This document shows, in pieces, positions 1-7,316 of a stretch of 20,858 bases of DNA. The first letter of the stretch is position 1, and every line of letters starts with the position of its first letter. The notes beneath the pieces were generated by a model that worked only from the letters and a program-made list of their open reading frames with translations, was not told where the DNA came from and did not search any database. The position numbers were made by a program, and so were the translations under genes. The DNA comes from a bacterium (GTDB taxonomy: Bacteria > Bacillota_I > Bacilli_A > Acholeplasmatales > Acholeplasmataceae). Where the stretch lies: contig JAAZUY010000004.1 in assembly GCA_018623895.1 (NCBI GenBank), forward strand, positions 1 to 20,858, given 5' to 3'.

Positions 1-1
1 A

Positions 2-979
2 GAAAATAGTGATATTTATAGAACAGATTTTACTATTTCAGTAGATTCAAAAAGTGTAAAGACTGGAATTTCTGCTAGAGAAAGATCAGATACTATTAAA
101 ACTTTGTTAGATGATAAAACAAAAAGTGAAGACATAAGAAAACCAGGACATGTATTTCCTTTAAAATCTAAGGAGGGGGGCGTGTTAAAAAGGGCAGGCC
201 ACACAGAAGCTAGTGTTGATTTAGCGAAATTATCTGATTTGAAACCTGCAGGTATCATTTGTGAAATAATGAATGATGATGGTTCAATGGCAAGATTAAA
301 TGATCTTGAAAGATACAAAAAAGAACATAACTTAAAAATGATTAGTATAGCTGACCTAATATCATACAGAAGACAAAAAGAATCTCATGTTAAAGTTGCT
401 GCAAAATCAATATTGCCCACTGAATTTGGTGAATTTAAAATGGTAGGTTTTGAAAATATAATTAATGGAGAACATCATGTAGCTCTTGTCAAAGGAGATG
501 TAAAAGATTCAAAAGATGTTTTGGTTAGAGTTCATTCAGAATGTTTAACGGGTGACGCCCTTGGTTCGAAAAGATGTGATTGTGGAGAACAGCTAAAAGA
601 AGCTTTAAGAAAAATACAAGTTGAAGGCAAAGGTATTCTATTATATATGAGACAGGAAGGAAGAGGTATTGGTCTTATTAATAAAATAAAAGCTTATCAC
701 TTACAAGATAATGGTCTTGATACTGTAGAAGCTAATTTGAAATTAGGTTTTAGTGATGATCTAAGAGATTACGGTACTGGTGCTCAGATATTATCAGATC
801 TTGGTGTAAAGTCTATTAAATTATTGACTAATAACCCTAGAAAAGTCGTTGGCCTTAAAGGATATGGAATAACTATTTCTGATAGAATACCGATTCAGAT
901 GAATCACAATGAAAGAAATAAACATTATTTAAAGACAAAAAAAGAGAAATTAGGACATATTTTAAAAGGAGAATTCTAG
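2..979 (+). CDS. ribBA: Bifunctional 3,4-dihydroxy-2-butanone 4-phosphate synthase / GTP cyclohydrolase II (5' end outside window)
   Basis: Partial gene, open from the first in-frame codon at base 2; the true start lies upstream, and the TTG at 104 is internal. The first part is the C-terminal end of a RibB domain (TDFTISVD, GISARERSDTI, RKPGHVFPL, EGGVLKRAGHTEA, ICEIMNDDGSMARL), which makes the four-carbon unit of riboflavin from ribulose 5-phosphate. The second part is a complete RibA domain, which opens GTP: the zinc-binding C-x2-D-x8-CDC motif (CLTGDALGSKRCDC), RQEGRGIGL, then LQDNGLDTVEAN and DYGTGAQIL. Cytosolic. It ends in a TAG that overlaps the GTG start of ribH by one base, so the two are almost certainly cotranscribed and translationally coupled. 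ribD and ribE would be expected just upstream. Domain identity is very secure. Confidence 0.96.
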   Translation, partial: ENSDIYRTDFTISVDSKSVKTGISARERSDTIKTLLDDKTKSEDIRKPGHVFPLKSKEGGVLKRAGHTEASVDLAKLSDLKPAGIICEIMNDDGSMARLNDLERYKKEHNLKMISIADLISYRRQKESHVKVAAKSILPTEFGEFKMVGFENIINGEHHVALVKGDVKDSKDVLVRVHSECLTGDALGSKRCDCGEQLKEALRKIQVEGKGILLYMRQEGRGIGLINKIKAYHLQDNGLDTVEANLKLGFSDDLRDYGTGAQILSDLGVKSIKLLTNNPRKVVGLKGYGITISDRIPIQMNHNERNKHYLKTKKEKLGHILKGEF

Positions 980-1428
980 TGGTTGAGAAAAAAAAAGCAC
1001 ATCGTGTACTTATTGTTTTTAGTAAATTTAATAGTTTTCTAGGTGAAAAATTAGTAGAGGCAACAAAAAAGGCACTAACAGAAAACAAAATATTAACAGA
1101 AGAAATAAAGGAATTAGAAGTTCCTGGAGCTCTTGAAATTCCGTATGCAACAAAAAAAGGAATTTTGAGATTTAATCCTGAGGTAGTTATTACGTGTGGT
1201 CTAATAATTAGGGGAGAAACTATACACTTTGACTTAATAGCAAATTCAACAACAAACGAACTTTTAAAGTTATCTTTAGATCTTGAGGTGCCCATAATAA
1301 ATTGTATTCTTAGTACAGAAAATGTAGAACAAGCAATAGAGAGAACAGGAATAAATTCAAATAACAAAGGATATCAAGCTGGTTTATCAGCAATAGAAAT
1401 GCTTAACTTAAAACAAAAGTTAAGTTAA
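979..1428 (+). CDS. ribH: 6,7-dimethyl-8-ribityllumazine synthase
   Basis: 149 residues, normal for the family. It condenses 5-amino-6-ribitylaminouracil with 3,4-dihydroxy-2-butanone 4-phosphate to give 6,7-dimethyl-8-ribityllumazine (DMRL), the direct riboflavin precursor. Visible family blocks are FSKFNSFLGEKL near the N-terminus, LEVPGALEIP, the GLIIRGETIHFD active-site segment, and TENVEQAIERTG followed by NNKGYQAG. The start is GTG at 979, one base inside the ribBA stop, with AAAAGGAG at 964-971 as ribosome binding site; ATG is not available there. The 3' end is 3 bp from the 3' end of the convergent FeS-BCP photolyase gene. DMRL is also the antenna chromophore of FeS-BCP photolyases, which makes this neighbourhood suggestive (inference). 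Confidence 0.96.
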   Translation: MVEKKKAHRVLIVFSKFNSFLGEKLVEATKKALTENKILTEEIKELEVPGALEIPYATKKGILRFNPEVVITCGLIIRGETIHFDLIANSTTNELLKLSLDLEVPIINCILSTENVEQAIERTGINSNNKGYQAGLSAIEMLNLKQKLS

Positions 1429-1440
1429 GAATTATTTTAG
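1402..1440 (+). terminator. Possible weak terminator at the ribH 3' end
   Basis: An 8-bp inverted repeat, CTTAACTT at 1402-1409 and AAGTTAAG at 1417-1424, with a 7-nt A-rich loop. It lies in the last codons of ribH and is followed by a T-rich but interrupted stretch. The stem is AU-rich, so its strength is doubtful. There is no other terminator for the rib transcript before it runs antisense into the photolyase gene. Confidence 0.35.
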
Positions 1441-2889
1441 ATTTTTTATAAATTCATTCGATGAATCTATATGATTTCTTTTAATTTTGTCATCAAATTT
1501 GTTGAAAGTAGCATTCATCATTCGCATTCTTGGATTATTTTTTAAATTCTCTTTTTTATCATTAATAAAATTCCAATATAAGTTATTAAAAGGACAAGCC
1601 CTAGGGCCTATTTTTATTTTTGGATCATAAAAACAATTATCACAATAGTTACTCATTTTATTTATGTATGAACCACTAGATATATAGGGTTTTGTAGACA
1701 TAATCCCACCATCAGAATATAATCCCATTCCTAAAACATTAGGCGTTACAACCCAATCAAAACTATCTATGTACATCTCATTAAACCAGTTCCTTAATTG
1801 TAATGGCTCAACATTTACTAAATTAGCAAAGTTACTTAAAATCATTAACCTCTGAATGTGGTGATTGTATGAGTTTTTTATTGTTTCACTTATTGTTTCA
1901 GATAAACAATTGAGCTTTGTTTTGCCAGTCCAAAAAAAGGCGGGTAAATCTTTTGAGTGATTAAAAATGTTTTTATTTTCATAATCATCTATTAATAAAT
2001 ACATTCCTCTAATGTATTCTCTCCAACCCAATATTTGTCTAATGAATCCTTCAACAGAGGATAATCTAATGTTTTTTTCGTAATAAACTTTCTCAGCCTT
2101 ATGAATCACCTCTTCAGGAGATAACAACCCCATATTGATTGAACTAGAAAGCATAGAGTGTGACATTTTAGGATTATTTATTATCATGACATCTTGATGT
2201 TCTCCAAAAGTTTCTAATCTATTTTCAATAAAATGGTCTAAGCATTTTAATGCGTTAAATCTATTTATAGGATAATCAAAATCTTTTGTTGAACCAGGAT
2301 TATTTGGAAAATCCGTTTCTATTTTATTAGCTATTCGAAGGGATAAATCATCCATTTTACAAGAATATGCATCTATAAACTTGATATTTTTGGAATAAGG
2401 TCTTCTGTTTTCAGAATCATAAGAATATTTTCCACCAATAGGTTTGTTATTATTCATTAGAATATTCTTTTTTTGTCTTAAATATCTATATAATTTATCC
2501 ATTTTCCAAGGTTTGCTAAGCACCCCCGCTTTCCATTGTTCCTCAGTAATTAGAAATAAAGGGTCTGTTAAGTAATCAATATTATCTAGATTTTCAAGTG
2601 CTTTTTTGTCTGCCTTATCTGTAGGAGTATATATCGATATTCTATTAAATTCACATAGGGCTTCATGTATTGTTGATTTAGTTAGAGCTTTTATATTTGG
2701 ATAATTAGATTTTTTTTCTTCGATAAAATGGTAAATGCAACTTTTGTGTAGAAGAATTCTTTTTTTATGGTAATTAAATCTTTTATATTGTTCATCTGTA
2801 TCTAATATGTATACTTGATCGAGCAAGTTATTTTTGATTATGTTTGTATAAGCATCGTTTAATTGATGCGGAAAAAGTACTAATATCAT
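1432..2889 (-). CDS. FeS-BCP family photolyase/cryptochrome ((6-4) photolyase-like, iron-sulfur)
   Basis: 485 residues, of the cryptochrome/photolyase-related group called FeS-BCP (CryPro). Members bind FAD, a 4Fe-4S cluster and a DMRL antenna, and several repair (6-4) photoproducts. Visible: N-terminal VLFPHQLN; SVEGFIRQILGWREYIRG at about 278-295; the HHIQRLMILSNFA block at 343-355; GMGLYSDGG; KPYISSGSYINKMSNYC; ACPFNNLYWNF. The four cluster cysteines are C328, C416, C419 and C432. Their spacing (88, 3, 13) equals that of Agrobacterium PhrB (C350, C438, C441, C454) as I remember it. The ATG overlaps the stop of the upstream DASH gene as ATGA and has a perfect AGGAGG site, so the two form a coupled operon. 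Whether it repairs DNA or only senses light cannot be told from sequence. Confidence 0.93.
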   Translation of the reverse strand: MILVLFPHQLNDAYTNIIKNNLLDQVYILDTDEQYKRFNYHKKRILLHKSCIYHFIEEKKSNYPNIKALTKSTIHEALCEFNRISIYTPTDKADKKALENLDNIDYLTDPLFLITEEQWKAGVLSKPWKMDKLYRYLRQKKNILMNNNKPIGGKYSYDSENRRPYSKNIKFIDAYSCKMDDLSLRIANKIETDFPNNPGSTKDFDYPINRFNALKCLDHFIENRLETFGEHQDVMIINNPKMSHSMLSSSINMGLLSPEEVIHKAEKVYYEKNIRLSSVEGFIRQILGWREYIRGMYLLIDDYENKNIFNHSKDLPAFFWTGKTKLNCLSETISETIKNSYNHHIQRLMILSNFANLVNVEPLQLRNWFNEMYIDSFDWVVTPNVLGMGLYSDGGIMSTKPYISSGSYINKMSNYCDNCFYDPKIKIGPRACPFNNLYWNFINDKKENLKNNPRMRMMNATFNKFDDKIKRNHIDSSNEFIKNLK

Positions 2890-4250
2890 GATTTCCTCCT
2901 TATGATTGGTTTTGGATAATTTTCAATTTTTAAATCAATTCGATCCTTAAGAGTAATATCTGGAATGTCATAAATTAACTTATTTGGTACATTACTTAAG
3001 ATAGGTAAATATGTTTTAACATATTCAGCATTCTTATCATATTTTTTTCCTTGAAGTGATACATTAAATAAACGATGTTCTATTGGATCATTGCCAATTC
3101 CGGATGCATATAGCCAATTAAGTGTATTTGAGGATACATCATAATCTATAAGATAAGATTCAAAAAATAATGCACCAATTCTCCAATCAAGTTTAAGTTG
3201 TTTTGAAAAAAAATTAGCAAAATTTTGTCTAGCTCTATTTGACATATAACCAGTTGATGTTAATTCTTTAACTGAAGAATCAATTAGTGGGTAACCTGTA
3301 TTACCTGAGATGACAGAATTTAATAAAAATTTATTTTTCCTAAAATCTGTAGTTTTTTTAAAAAAACCACCTTTATGAAATATATCATTTCCGTATTTCA
3401 AATGCGTGTAATAAAAAAAATCTCTCCAAAGAAGTTCAAAATAAAGCCAATAGGTGGAAATATTTTTTTTAACATTTTTTTCAAAATTTTTAAGTTCAAA
3501 ATAAATTCTCTTTGCTGATATGCAACCATGAGATAAATACATAGAAAACTTACTTGAGTCATTAAAGTTTAGTAATCCATTTCGAGTGAATTTATAATTC
3601 AATATTTTTTTTGAATCATAAAAATAATACTTAATTCTCTCTAAAGCAGATGTTTCTCCACCCTTAAATTTTGAGGATAAATTATCAATGCCTAATTCAT
3701 CACTGGAAACCCACCAATTTGGAATATTTTGATTAGTATCAAAATGTTTTATAAGAGTTGTTTTTCTGTAATAGTTGGTTGAAAAAGATTCGATTTTTTT
3801 TCTAAATGAAGAAAAAATGAAGGGCATATTCATAACCTTTAAGGGAAGCTCATTTTCATAGTATAGCGGTTTTATCTTCATTGAAATAGTTTTAATACCT
3901 AAATCTTCTATTTGAGTGTACTTTTTTTTCTCAATAGAGCCTGGCAATTCTTCGTAATAGATACTATCAATTTCGAAGTATTTAGATAATTTTGATAATG
4001 TATCTTTGGTGTTTCCAATAATTGATAATAAAGGTATGTTTAAATTACTTAAATTTATTTTTAGATCATAGAGAGAGTCATAAAGAAACTTTCTTTTCAT
4101 AAGACCATTTTTAAGAAAGCCATATTTTGTTTTATTTAAATAATCTTTCTCAAAAATATATAGTCCAATGACTGGACCATTGTTAAGTGCCTTCTCTAAA
4201 AGTGGTTGATCAGATATTCTTAAATCAGATTGAAATAGATAGACCTGCAT
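2886..4250 (-). CDS. DASH-type cryptochrome / DNA photolyase
   Basis: 454 residues. An N-terminal antenna (Rossmann) domain begins VYLFQSDLRISDQPLL and a C-terminal FAD domain follows. DASH-like signatures are FKGGETSALERIK (196-208), TRNGLL, SSKFSMYLSHGCIS (232-245), STYWLYFELLWRDFF (265-279), TGYPLID, TGYMSNRARQNFANFF (333-348), DWRIGALFFESYLIDYDVSSN and GIGNDPIEHRLFN. Known relatives repair CPDs, mainly in single-stranded DNA, using FAD with a folate antenna. The electron-path Trp positions DWR (W356) and NW (W379) are kept. The active-site Trp usually found three residues before the G of GxTGYP is Val313 here. The ATG at 4250 has GGGAG seven bases upstream. First gene of a two-gene operon with the FeS-BCP gene; divergent from arcA with only 29 bp between them. 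Confidence 0.92.
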   Translation of the reverse strand: MQVYLFQSDLRISDQPLLEKALNNGPVIGLYIFEKDYLNKTKYGFLKNGLMKRKFLYDSLYDLKINLSNLNIPLLSIIGNTKDTLSKLSKYFEIDSIYYEELPGSIEKKKYTQIEDLGIKTISMKIKPLYYENELPLKVMNMPFIFSSFRKKIESFSTNYYRKTTLIKHFDTNQNIPNWWVSSDELGIDNLSSKFKGGETSALERIKYYFYDSKKILNYKFTRNGLLNFNDSSKFSMYLSHGCISAKRIYFELKNFEKNVKKNISTYWLYFELLWRDFFYYTHLKYGNDIFHKGGFFKKTTDFRKNKFLLNSVISGNTGYPLIDSSVKELTSTGYMSNRARQNFANFFSKQLKLDWRIGALFFESYLIDYDVSSNTLNWLYASGIGNDPIEHRLFNVSLQGKKYDKNAEYVKTYLPILSNVPNKLIYDIPDITLKDRIDLKIENYPKPIIRRKS

Positions 4251-4264
4251 TGAATTTCTCCCTA

Positions 4265-4280
4265 TGATATAATACGAACA
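4265..4280 (+). promoter_or_regulatory. Extended -10 promoter of arcA, leaderless geometry
   Basis: TG-A-TATAAT at 4265-4273 is an extended -10 promoter with a perfect hexamer. The start codon ATG begins at 4280, exactly 6 nt after the box, so transcription would start at or next to the A of the ATG. There is no room for a ribosome binding site. No convincing -35 box is seen at 16-18 bp. Confidence 0.65.
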
Positions 4281-4296
4281 TGATAAAAGTTGTTAA
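4269..4296 (-). promoter_or_regulatory. Promoter of the DASH / FeS-BCP photolyase operon
   Basis: On the minus strand, TTAACA (4296-4291) is followed after 16 bp by TATTAT (4274-4269). The DASH start codon lies at 4250, giving a leader of roughly a dozen bases that still contains the GGGAG ribosome binding site. The -10 box almost completely overlaps the plus-strand -10 box of arcA, and the -35 box lies inside the arcA coding region. Called from consensus match only. Confidence 0.5.
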
Positions 4297-5434
4297 TGAA
4301 TATGAAAATCTAAAAATAGTTTTAGTACACACCCCGGGTTCTGAAATAAATCAATTAACACCAGACAATCTTTCAAGACTTCTTTTTGAGGATATGCCAT
4401 ATCTTCCTAAAGCGATAGAAGAGCATAATCAATTTAAAAAAAAGATGAAAGAAAATGGAACAAAGGTTATCGAAATAACAAAACTTTTTAATGATGTCAT
4501 AAAAAAAAGTGAATTATATAAAGATACTATACGCATTTTTTTATCAGAAATAAAACAAAAAACTGCAGCTGTGTTAAATCATGTGAATATTTTTTTAGAG
4601 ACCATAAATAGAAAAGAATTCATAAATTATTTTATTCAAGGTTTAACATATAAAGAGATAGGATTAAGCAGTGATGATGACTTTGTAATTGATCCAATTC
4701 CAAATCTTATGTTCCAGAGGGATCCAATGTTTATTGTGGGAGACTCCCTATTTATAAGCAATATGAGCTCAAAAGCAAGAAAAAGAGAAACATTTATTTC
4801 AAAGATTGTAACTGAAAATCATGAAATTTTTTCAAAAAATAAAATTTATGATCTGAATAATTTTGAAGGAACAATTGAGGGCGGAGATGTTATTTTGTTT
4901 AATAACATGGTTTGGATTGGAATATCAGAAAGAACAACAAAAAATGCAGTAGAGAACTTATCAAAAATTCTTCAAAGAAATCAAAAAGATTTAAAAATAA
5001 TAGCTTTTCAGATTCCACCAAAGAGAGCATATATGCATCTTGATACAATACTCTCTATAATTGACACAAACACTTTCTTAATCGATCCTGTTGCGTTCAA
5101 GAAAGTAAAAATTTATGATGTTAATAAGAATTTTTCTGAAATTAAGCAATCATTTGTTGAGTGGGTGTTGGGACTAAACAGTAGAAATAGAGTAATAACT
5201 GTTGGAGGTTCAAATTCTATTATTTCTCAAAGAGAACAATGGAATGACGGTGCAAATGTATTGGCTTTGGATAATAATAAAATCATTGTCTATGAAAGAA
5301 ATTCAATTACTAATAGTATACTAAAAAAGAAAAACGTAAAAATCATAACTATTAATTCATCAGAATTATCTAGAGGTAGAGGTGGACCTCATTGTATGTC
5401 AATGCCGTTATCAAGAAAAATTTCTAAGCATTAA
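4280..5434 (+). CDS. arcA: Arginine deiminase
   Basis: 384 residues, slightly shorter than typical bacterial enzymes (about 400-410). It hydrolyses arginine to citrulline and ammonia, cytosolic, normally the first step of the ATP-yielding ADI pathway and an acid-stress defence. All catalytic residues of the guanidino-modifying superfamily are present in their usual motifs: D148 (NLMFQRDP), E200 (TIEGGD), H253 and D255 (YMHLD), C372 (GRGGPHCMSMP). LVHTPGSEI at the N-terminus and REQWNDGANVLAL are also typical. It stands alone: no arcB, arcC or arginine-ornithine antiporter in the window. It shares a 29-bp divergent promoter region with the photolyase pair and appears to have a leaderless mRNA. 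Its last 24 bases overlap the 3' end of the convergent tocopherol-cyclase-like gene. Confidence 0.94.
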   Translation: MIKVVNEYENLKIVLVHTPGSEINQLTPDNLSRLLFEDMPYLPKAIEEHNQFKKKMKENGTKVIEITKLFNDVIKKSELYKDTIRIFLSEIKQKTAAVLNHVNIFLETINRKEFINYFIQGLTYKEIGLSSDDDFVIDPIPNLMFQRDPMFIVGDSLFISNMSSKARKRETFISKIVTENHEIFSKNKIYDLNNFEGTIEGGDVILFNNMVWIGISERTTKNAVENLSKILQRNQKDLKIIAFQIPPKRAYMHLDTILSIIDTNTFLIDPVAFKKVKIYDVNKNFSEIKQSFVEWVLGLNSRNRVITVGGSNSIISQREQWNDGANVLALDNNKIIVYERNSITNSILKKKNVKIITINSSELSRGRGGPHCMSMPLSRKISKH

Positions 5435-6370
5435 TTCCATACCTGCGTTCTGAGATTTATCAGAGTAAATCAATTTTTTTCCTTTATAAAGTTCTAGTTC
5501 TAAACGACCTTTTAGTGTTTCTTTTATTTTTTGACTCATCATACCATTTTTTGGAGAAGGTAATTTGGAAAATTCGCTTGCACTAGAGCGCACTAAAAGG
5601 GTTAATTTCCCCTTTTTTATTTTCAATTCTACTGCTTTTTGACTATAATTGAGAATTTTAAATGAAGAAAAATTGTATGTTGCAAATCTATATTCTTTTT
5701 GGTTATAGTTTAGGAGACAAATAAATCCTTTAAAGGAGAATCCCAAAAAGGGGATTTTTGCATAAGAACAAAAAAAAGAAGATTTCACATCATTAAAATA
5801 ATTCGATTGAAGCCAAAGATAACTTGATGGAAATGATTTTCCCCAATCTTTTTCAAGATAACCTTTTGAATTATTGAAAGAGATAATCTTCTTATTAAGA
5901 ATAGCTGATCCTGAAACTTCATGTAACATTGATATTACTCCATGTTTTGTTTCCATAAAAGGAACAAATGCAAATGGTCCCATTATATTTGGACTTAAAA
6001 AGTTTCTTTTTATTCTAGTAAGATTATTATGTTTTAGGTGGACTTGAATATCCAATTCATTTGTATTAATATCTACAAATAATGAATCAACTTTAAAGAC
6101 TGATTTACCTATAGATATAATCATTTCATTTTTACTGTGGACAAAGGATTTTAAAGGGTATCTAATGTAGTATGTGTTTGTTTTAGAATCACTTGTAATA
6201 TATACCTGGATGAATGCATGCGGATCTGATAAGTTAGTGCTAATGCCAGGAATAAAAACTAGTGATGTTTTTGTATCTTCAGAAAGGTATTTAAAATACC
6301 ACCCTTCAAAATAATTTTTTAAATTTAATTTTCCTTGAAAAATTTCAGGTTTTAGTATCTTATCAAACAT
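5411..6370 (-). CDS. Tocopherol-cyclase-like protein
   Basis: 319 residues, without obvious signal peptide or membrane segment. It resembles the tocopherol cyclase family: an N-terminal KNYFEGWYFKYL block (about 18-29), DPHAFIQVYI (about 49-58), NIMGPFAFVPFMETKHGVISM, the diagnostic GYLEKDWGKSFPSSYLWLQSN (about 170-190), and a C-terminal LKGRLELELY followed by an AG-containing tail. Plant members close the chromanol ring of vitamin E. Bacteria of this type do not make tocopherol, so the substrate is unknown. The fold is lipocalin-like and related to carotenoid 1,2-hydratases (CrtC), so a carotenoid or quinone substrate is a reasonable guess given the crt genes nearby. It lies 49 bp after heliorhodopsin, behind a terminator-like hairpin, with a weak GGTGA ribosome binding site. 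The family call is fairly sure; the function is not. Confidence 0.8.
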   Translation of the reverse strand: MFDKILKPEIFQGKLNLKNYFEGWYFKYLSEDTKTSLVFIPGISTNLSDPHAFIQVYITSDSKTNTYYIRYPLKSFVHSKNEMIISIGKSVFKVDSLFVDINTNELDIQVHLKHNNLTRIKRNFLSPNIMGPFAFVPFMETKHGVISMLHEVSGSAILNKKIISFNNSKGYLEKDWGKSFPSSYLWLQSNYFNDVKSSFFCSYAKIPFLGFSFKGFICLLNYNQKEYRFATYNFSSFKILNYSQKAVELKIKKGKLTLLVRSSASEFSKLPSPKNGMMSQKIKETLKGRLELELYKGKKLIYSDKSQNAGMELMLRNFS

Positions 6371-6377
6371 AATTCAC

Positions 6378-6408
6378 CAAAAAAAAAGACTAAGATTTCT
6401 TAGTCTTT
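6378..6408 (-). terminator. Hairpin plus U-tract between heliorhodopsin and the tocopherol-cyclase-like gene
   Basis: An inverted repeat pairs 6385-6394 (AAAGACTAAG) with 6399-6408 (CTTAGTCTTT), with a four-base loop. Read on the minus strand it is followed directly by a run of Ts, which makes it an intrinsic terminator for heliorhodopsin. The U-tract is followed at once by GGTGAATT and the ATG of the next gene, so that gene can be expressed only by readthrough or from an unseen promoter overlapping the hairpin. Confidence 0.8.
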
Positions 6409-6419
6409 ATTATATCATA

Positions 6420-7250
6420 TTATGAAGGTTGAAAAGCACCGAACAGAACAAGCCAAGTAAGAATAGTCTTTGCAATAAGCGAAAGCCAAATATATCCTTT
6501 TTCGCCATGGAGATAGTCTTTAAATTTTCCAACTCTTTTATACTGTAAAAACATATTAATTGGGAATGTGTTAAATGCAATAAAGTATGTTGCTAAAATT
6601 CCCCATACAAATCCTGGAACATTTTCTAAATTAGGATTTACTCCAATATAAAATGCAATTGCAACCCAAGGAGCTAATCCAAGAATTGAACCGAATATGA
6701 AAGGCAACCAATTAATTTTTTTCCCGTCTTTTTGTGATCCACCATTTAAAAGCTCCATATCTAACCCAAAAAAATTCATTCCAGCATTAGCCAGAGCAAT
6801 TAGAGCGAAAACAGCGACATCCCTAACACCAAATAAAGCTGAAATTAATACTATCATCAAAGATGAACTTAAAGCATACTCATACCAACGATATTTATTT
6901 ATTCCGTTTTTGAGACCTTCAGAATATTTCTTTTTGAAGGGGAACGCAATAAGAAAATGAAATAAGGCTGATAAAAGTAAAAATGATGCTGTCATTGGAA
7001 GGAAAGGCAATTCAAATAAAGTATCTGTACTAGTTAAAACAAGTCCTTCACCTTGAACAAATTCTAAATAATTCCCTACAACTGGAATAGTAAAAGCACC
7101 TTGCTCATTCAAAGTTGGGTAAATAAAGAAAGCAAAAAGCATCATAAATGCACCTTGAATGAAGTGCACTAAACCCATCTTTTTATTAAACGAGATTAGC
7201 TTTTTAATTTTAGTATCTATTGGTGATAGAGCACTAACATTTTTTTCCAT
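6420..7250 (-). CDS. Heliorhodopsin
   Basis: 276 residues with seven predicted membrane segments (roughly 25-45, 82-103, 122-143, 145-165, 180-202, 212-237, 251-274) and a long loop after helix 1, as in heliorhodopsins. Retinal-binding landmarks match the family: Schiff-base lysine K261 in WLSLIAKTILTW, S257 four residues before it, the R-W-x-E-Y motif R121-W122-Y123-E124-Y125 with E124 as counterion, and H29 and H98 at the positions of the two buried histidines (H23 and H80 in HeR 48C12, as I remember them). FNTFPINMFLQY in helix 6 is also typical. Heliorhodopsins bind retinal, sit inverted in the membrane and have slow photocycles; they do not pump detectably, and partners proposed in the literature include photolyase and glutamine synthetase. 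It has a strong AGGAGG site and its own extended -10 promoter, and is divergent from crtI. Confidence 0.95.
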   Translation of the reverse strand: MEKNVSALSPIDTKIKKLISFNKKMGLVHFIQGAFMMLFAFFIYPTLNEQGAFTIPVVGNYLEFVQGEGLVLTSTDTLFELPFLPMTASFLLLSALFHFLIAFPFKKKYSEGLKNGINKYRWYEYALSSSLMIVLISALFGVRDVAVFALIALANAGMNFFGLDMELLNGGSQKDGKKINWLPFIFGSILGLAPWVAIAFYIGVNPNLENVPGFVWGILATYFIAFNTFPINMFLQYKRVGKFKDYLHGEKGYIWLSLIAKTILTWLVLFGAFQPS

Positions 7251-7272
7251 AATAACCTCCTATTTTTATTTA

Positions 7273-7281
7273 AGTATAACA
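7273..7281 (-). promoter_or_regulatory. Extended -10 promoter of heliorhodopsin
   Basis: On the minus strand TG-T-TATACT reads from 7281 down to 7273. The start codon at 7250 is preceded by AGGAGG (7260-7255), leaving a leader of about 15 bases. No good -35 box is present at 16-18 bp; the position it should occupy overlaps the inverted repeat at 7284-7303. Confidence 0.6.
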
Positions 7282-7283
7282 TA

Positions 7284-7303
7284 TAAAGTCAAGATAAACT
7301 TTA
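7284..7303. promoter_or_regulatory. Candidate operator between the divergent heliorhodopsin and crtI promoters
   Basis: TAAAGT (7284-7289) and ACTTTA (7298-7303) form a perfect inverted repeat separated by 8 bp. It sits between the two divergent -10 boxes, where the -35 region of either promoter would be. This is a plausible site for one dimeric regulator acting on both transcripts. The sequence is AT-rich and short arms can arise by chance, so the call is tentative. Confidence 0.35.
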
Positions 7304-7316
7304 GTAAAAATTCTTA

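Noticed and set aside
104..106. TTG as the start of ribBA
   Set aside because: The frame is open to base 2 and encodes conserved RibB sequence (TDFTISVD), so the TTG is internal.
873..1367. Antisense open frame opposite ribBA and ribH
   Set aside because: Low-complexity, Ser/Phe-rich translation, typical of the reverse complement of AT-rich genes.
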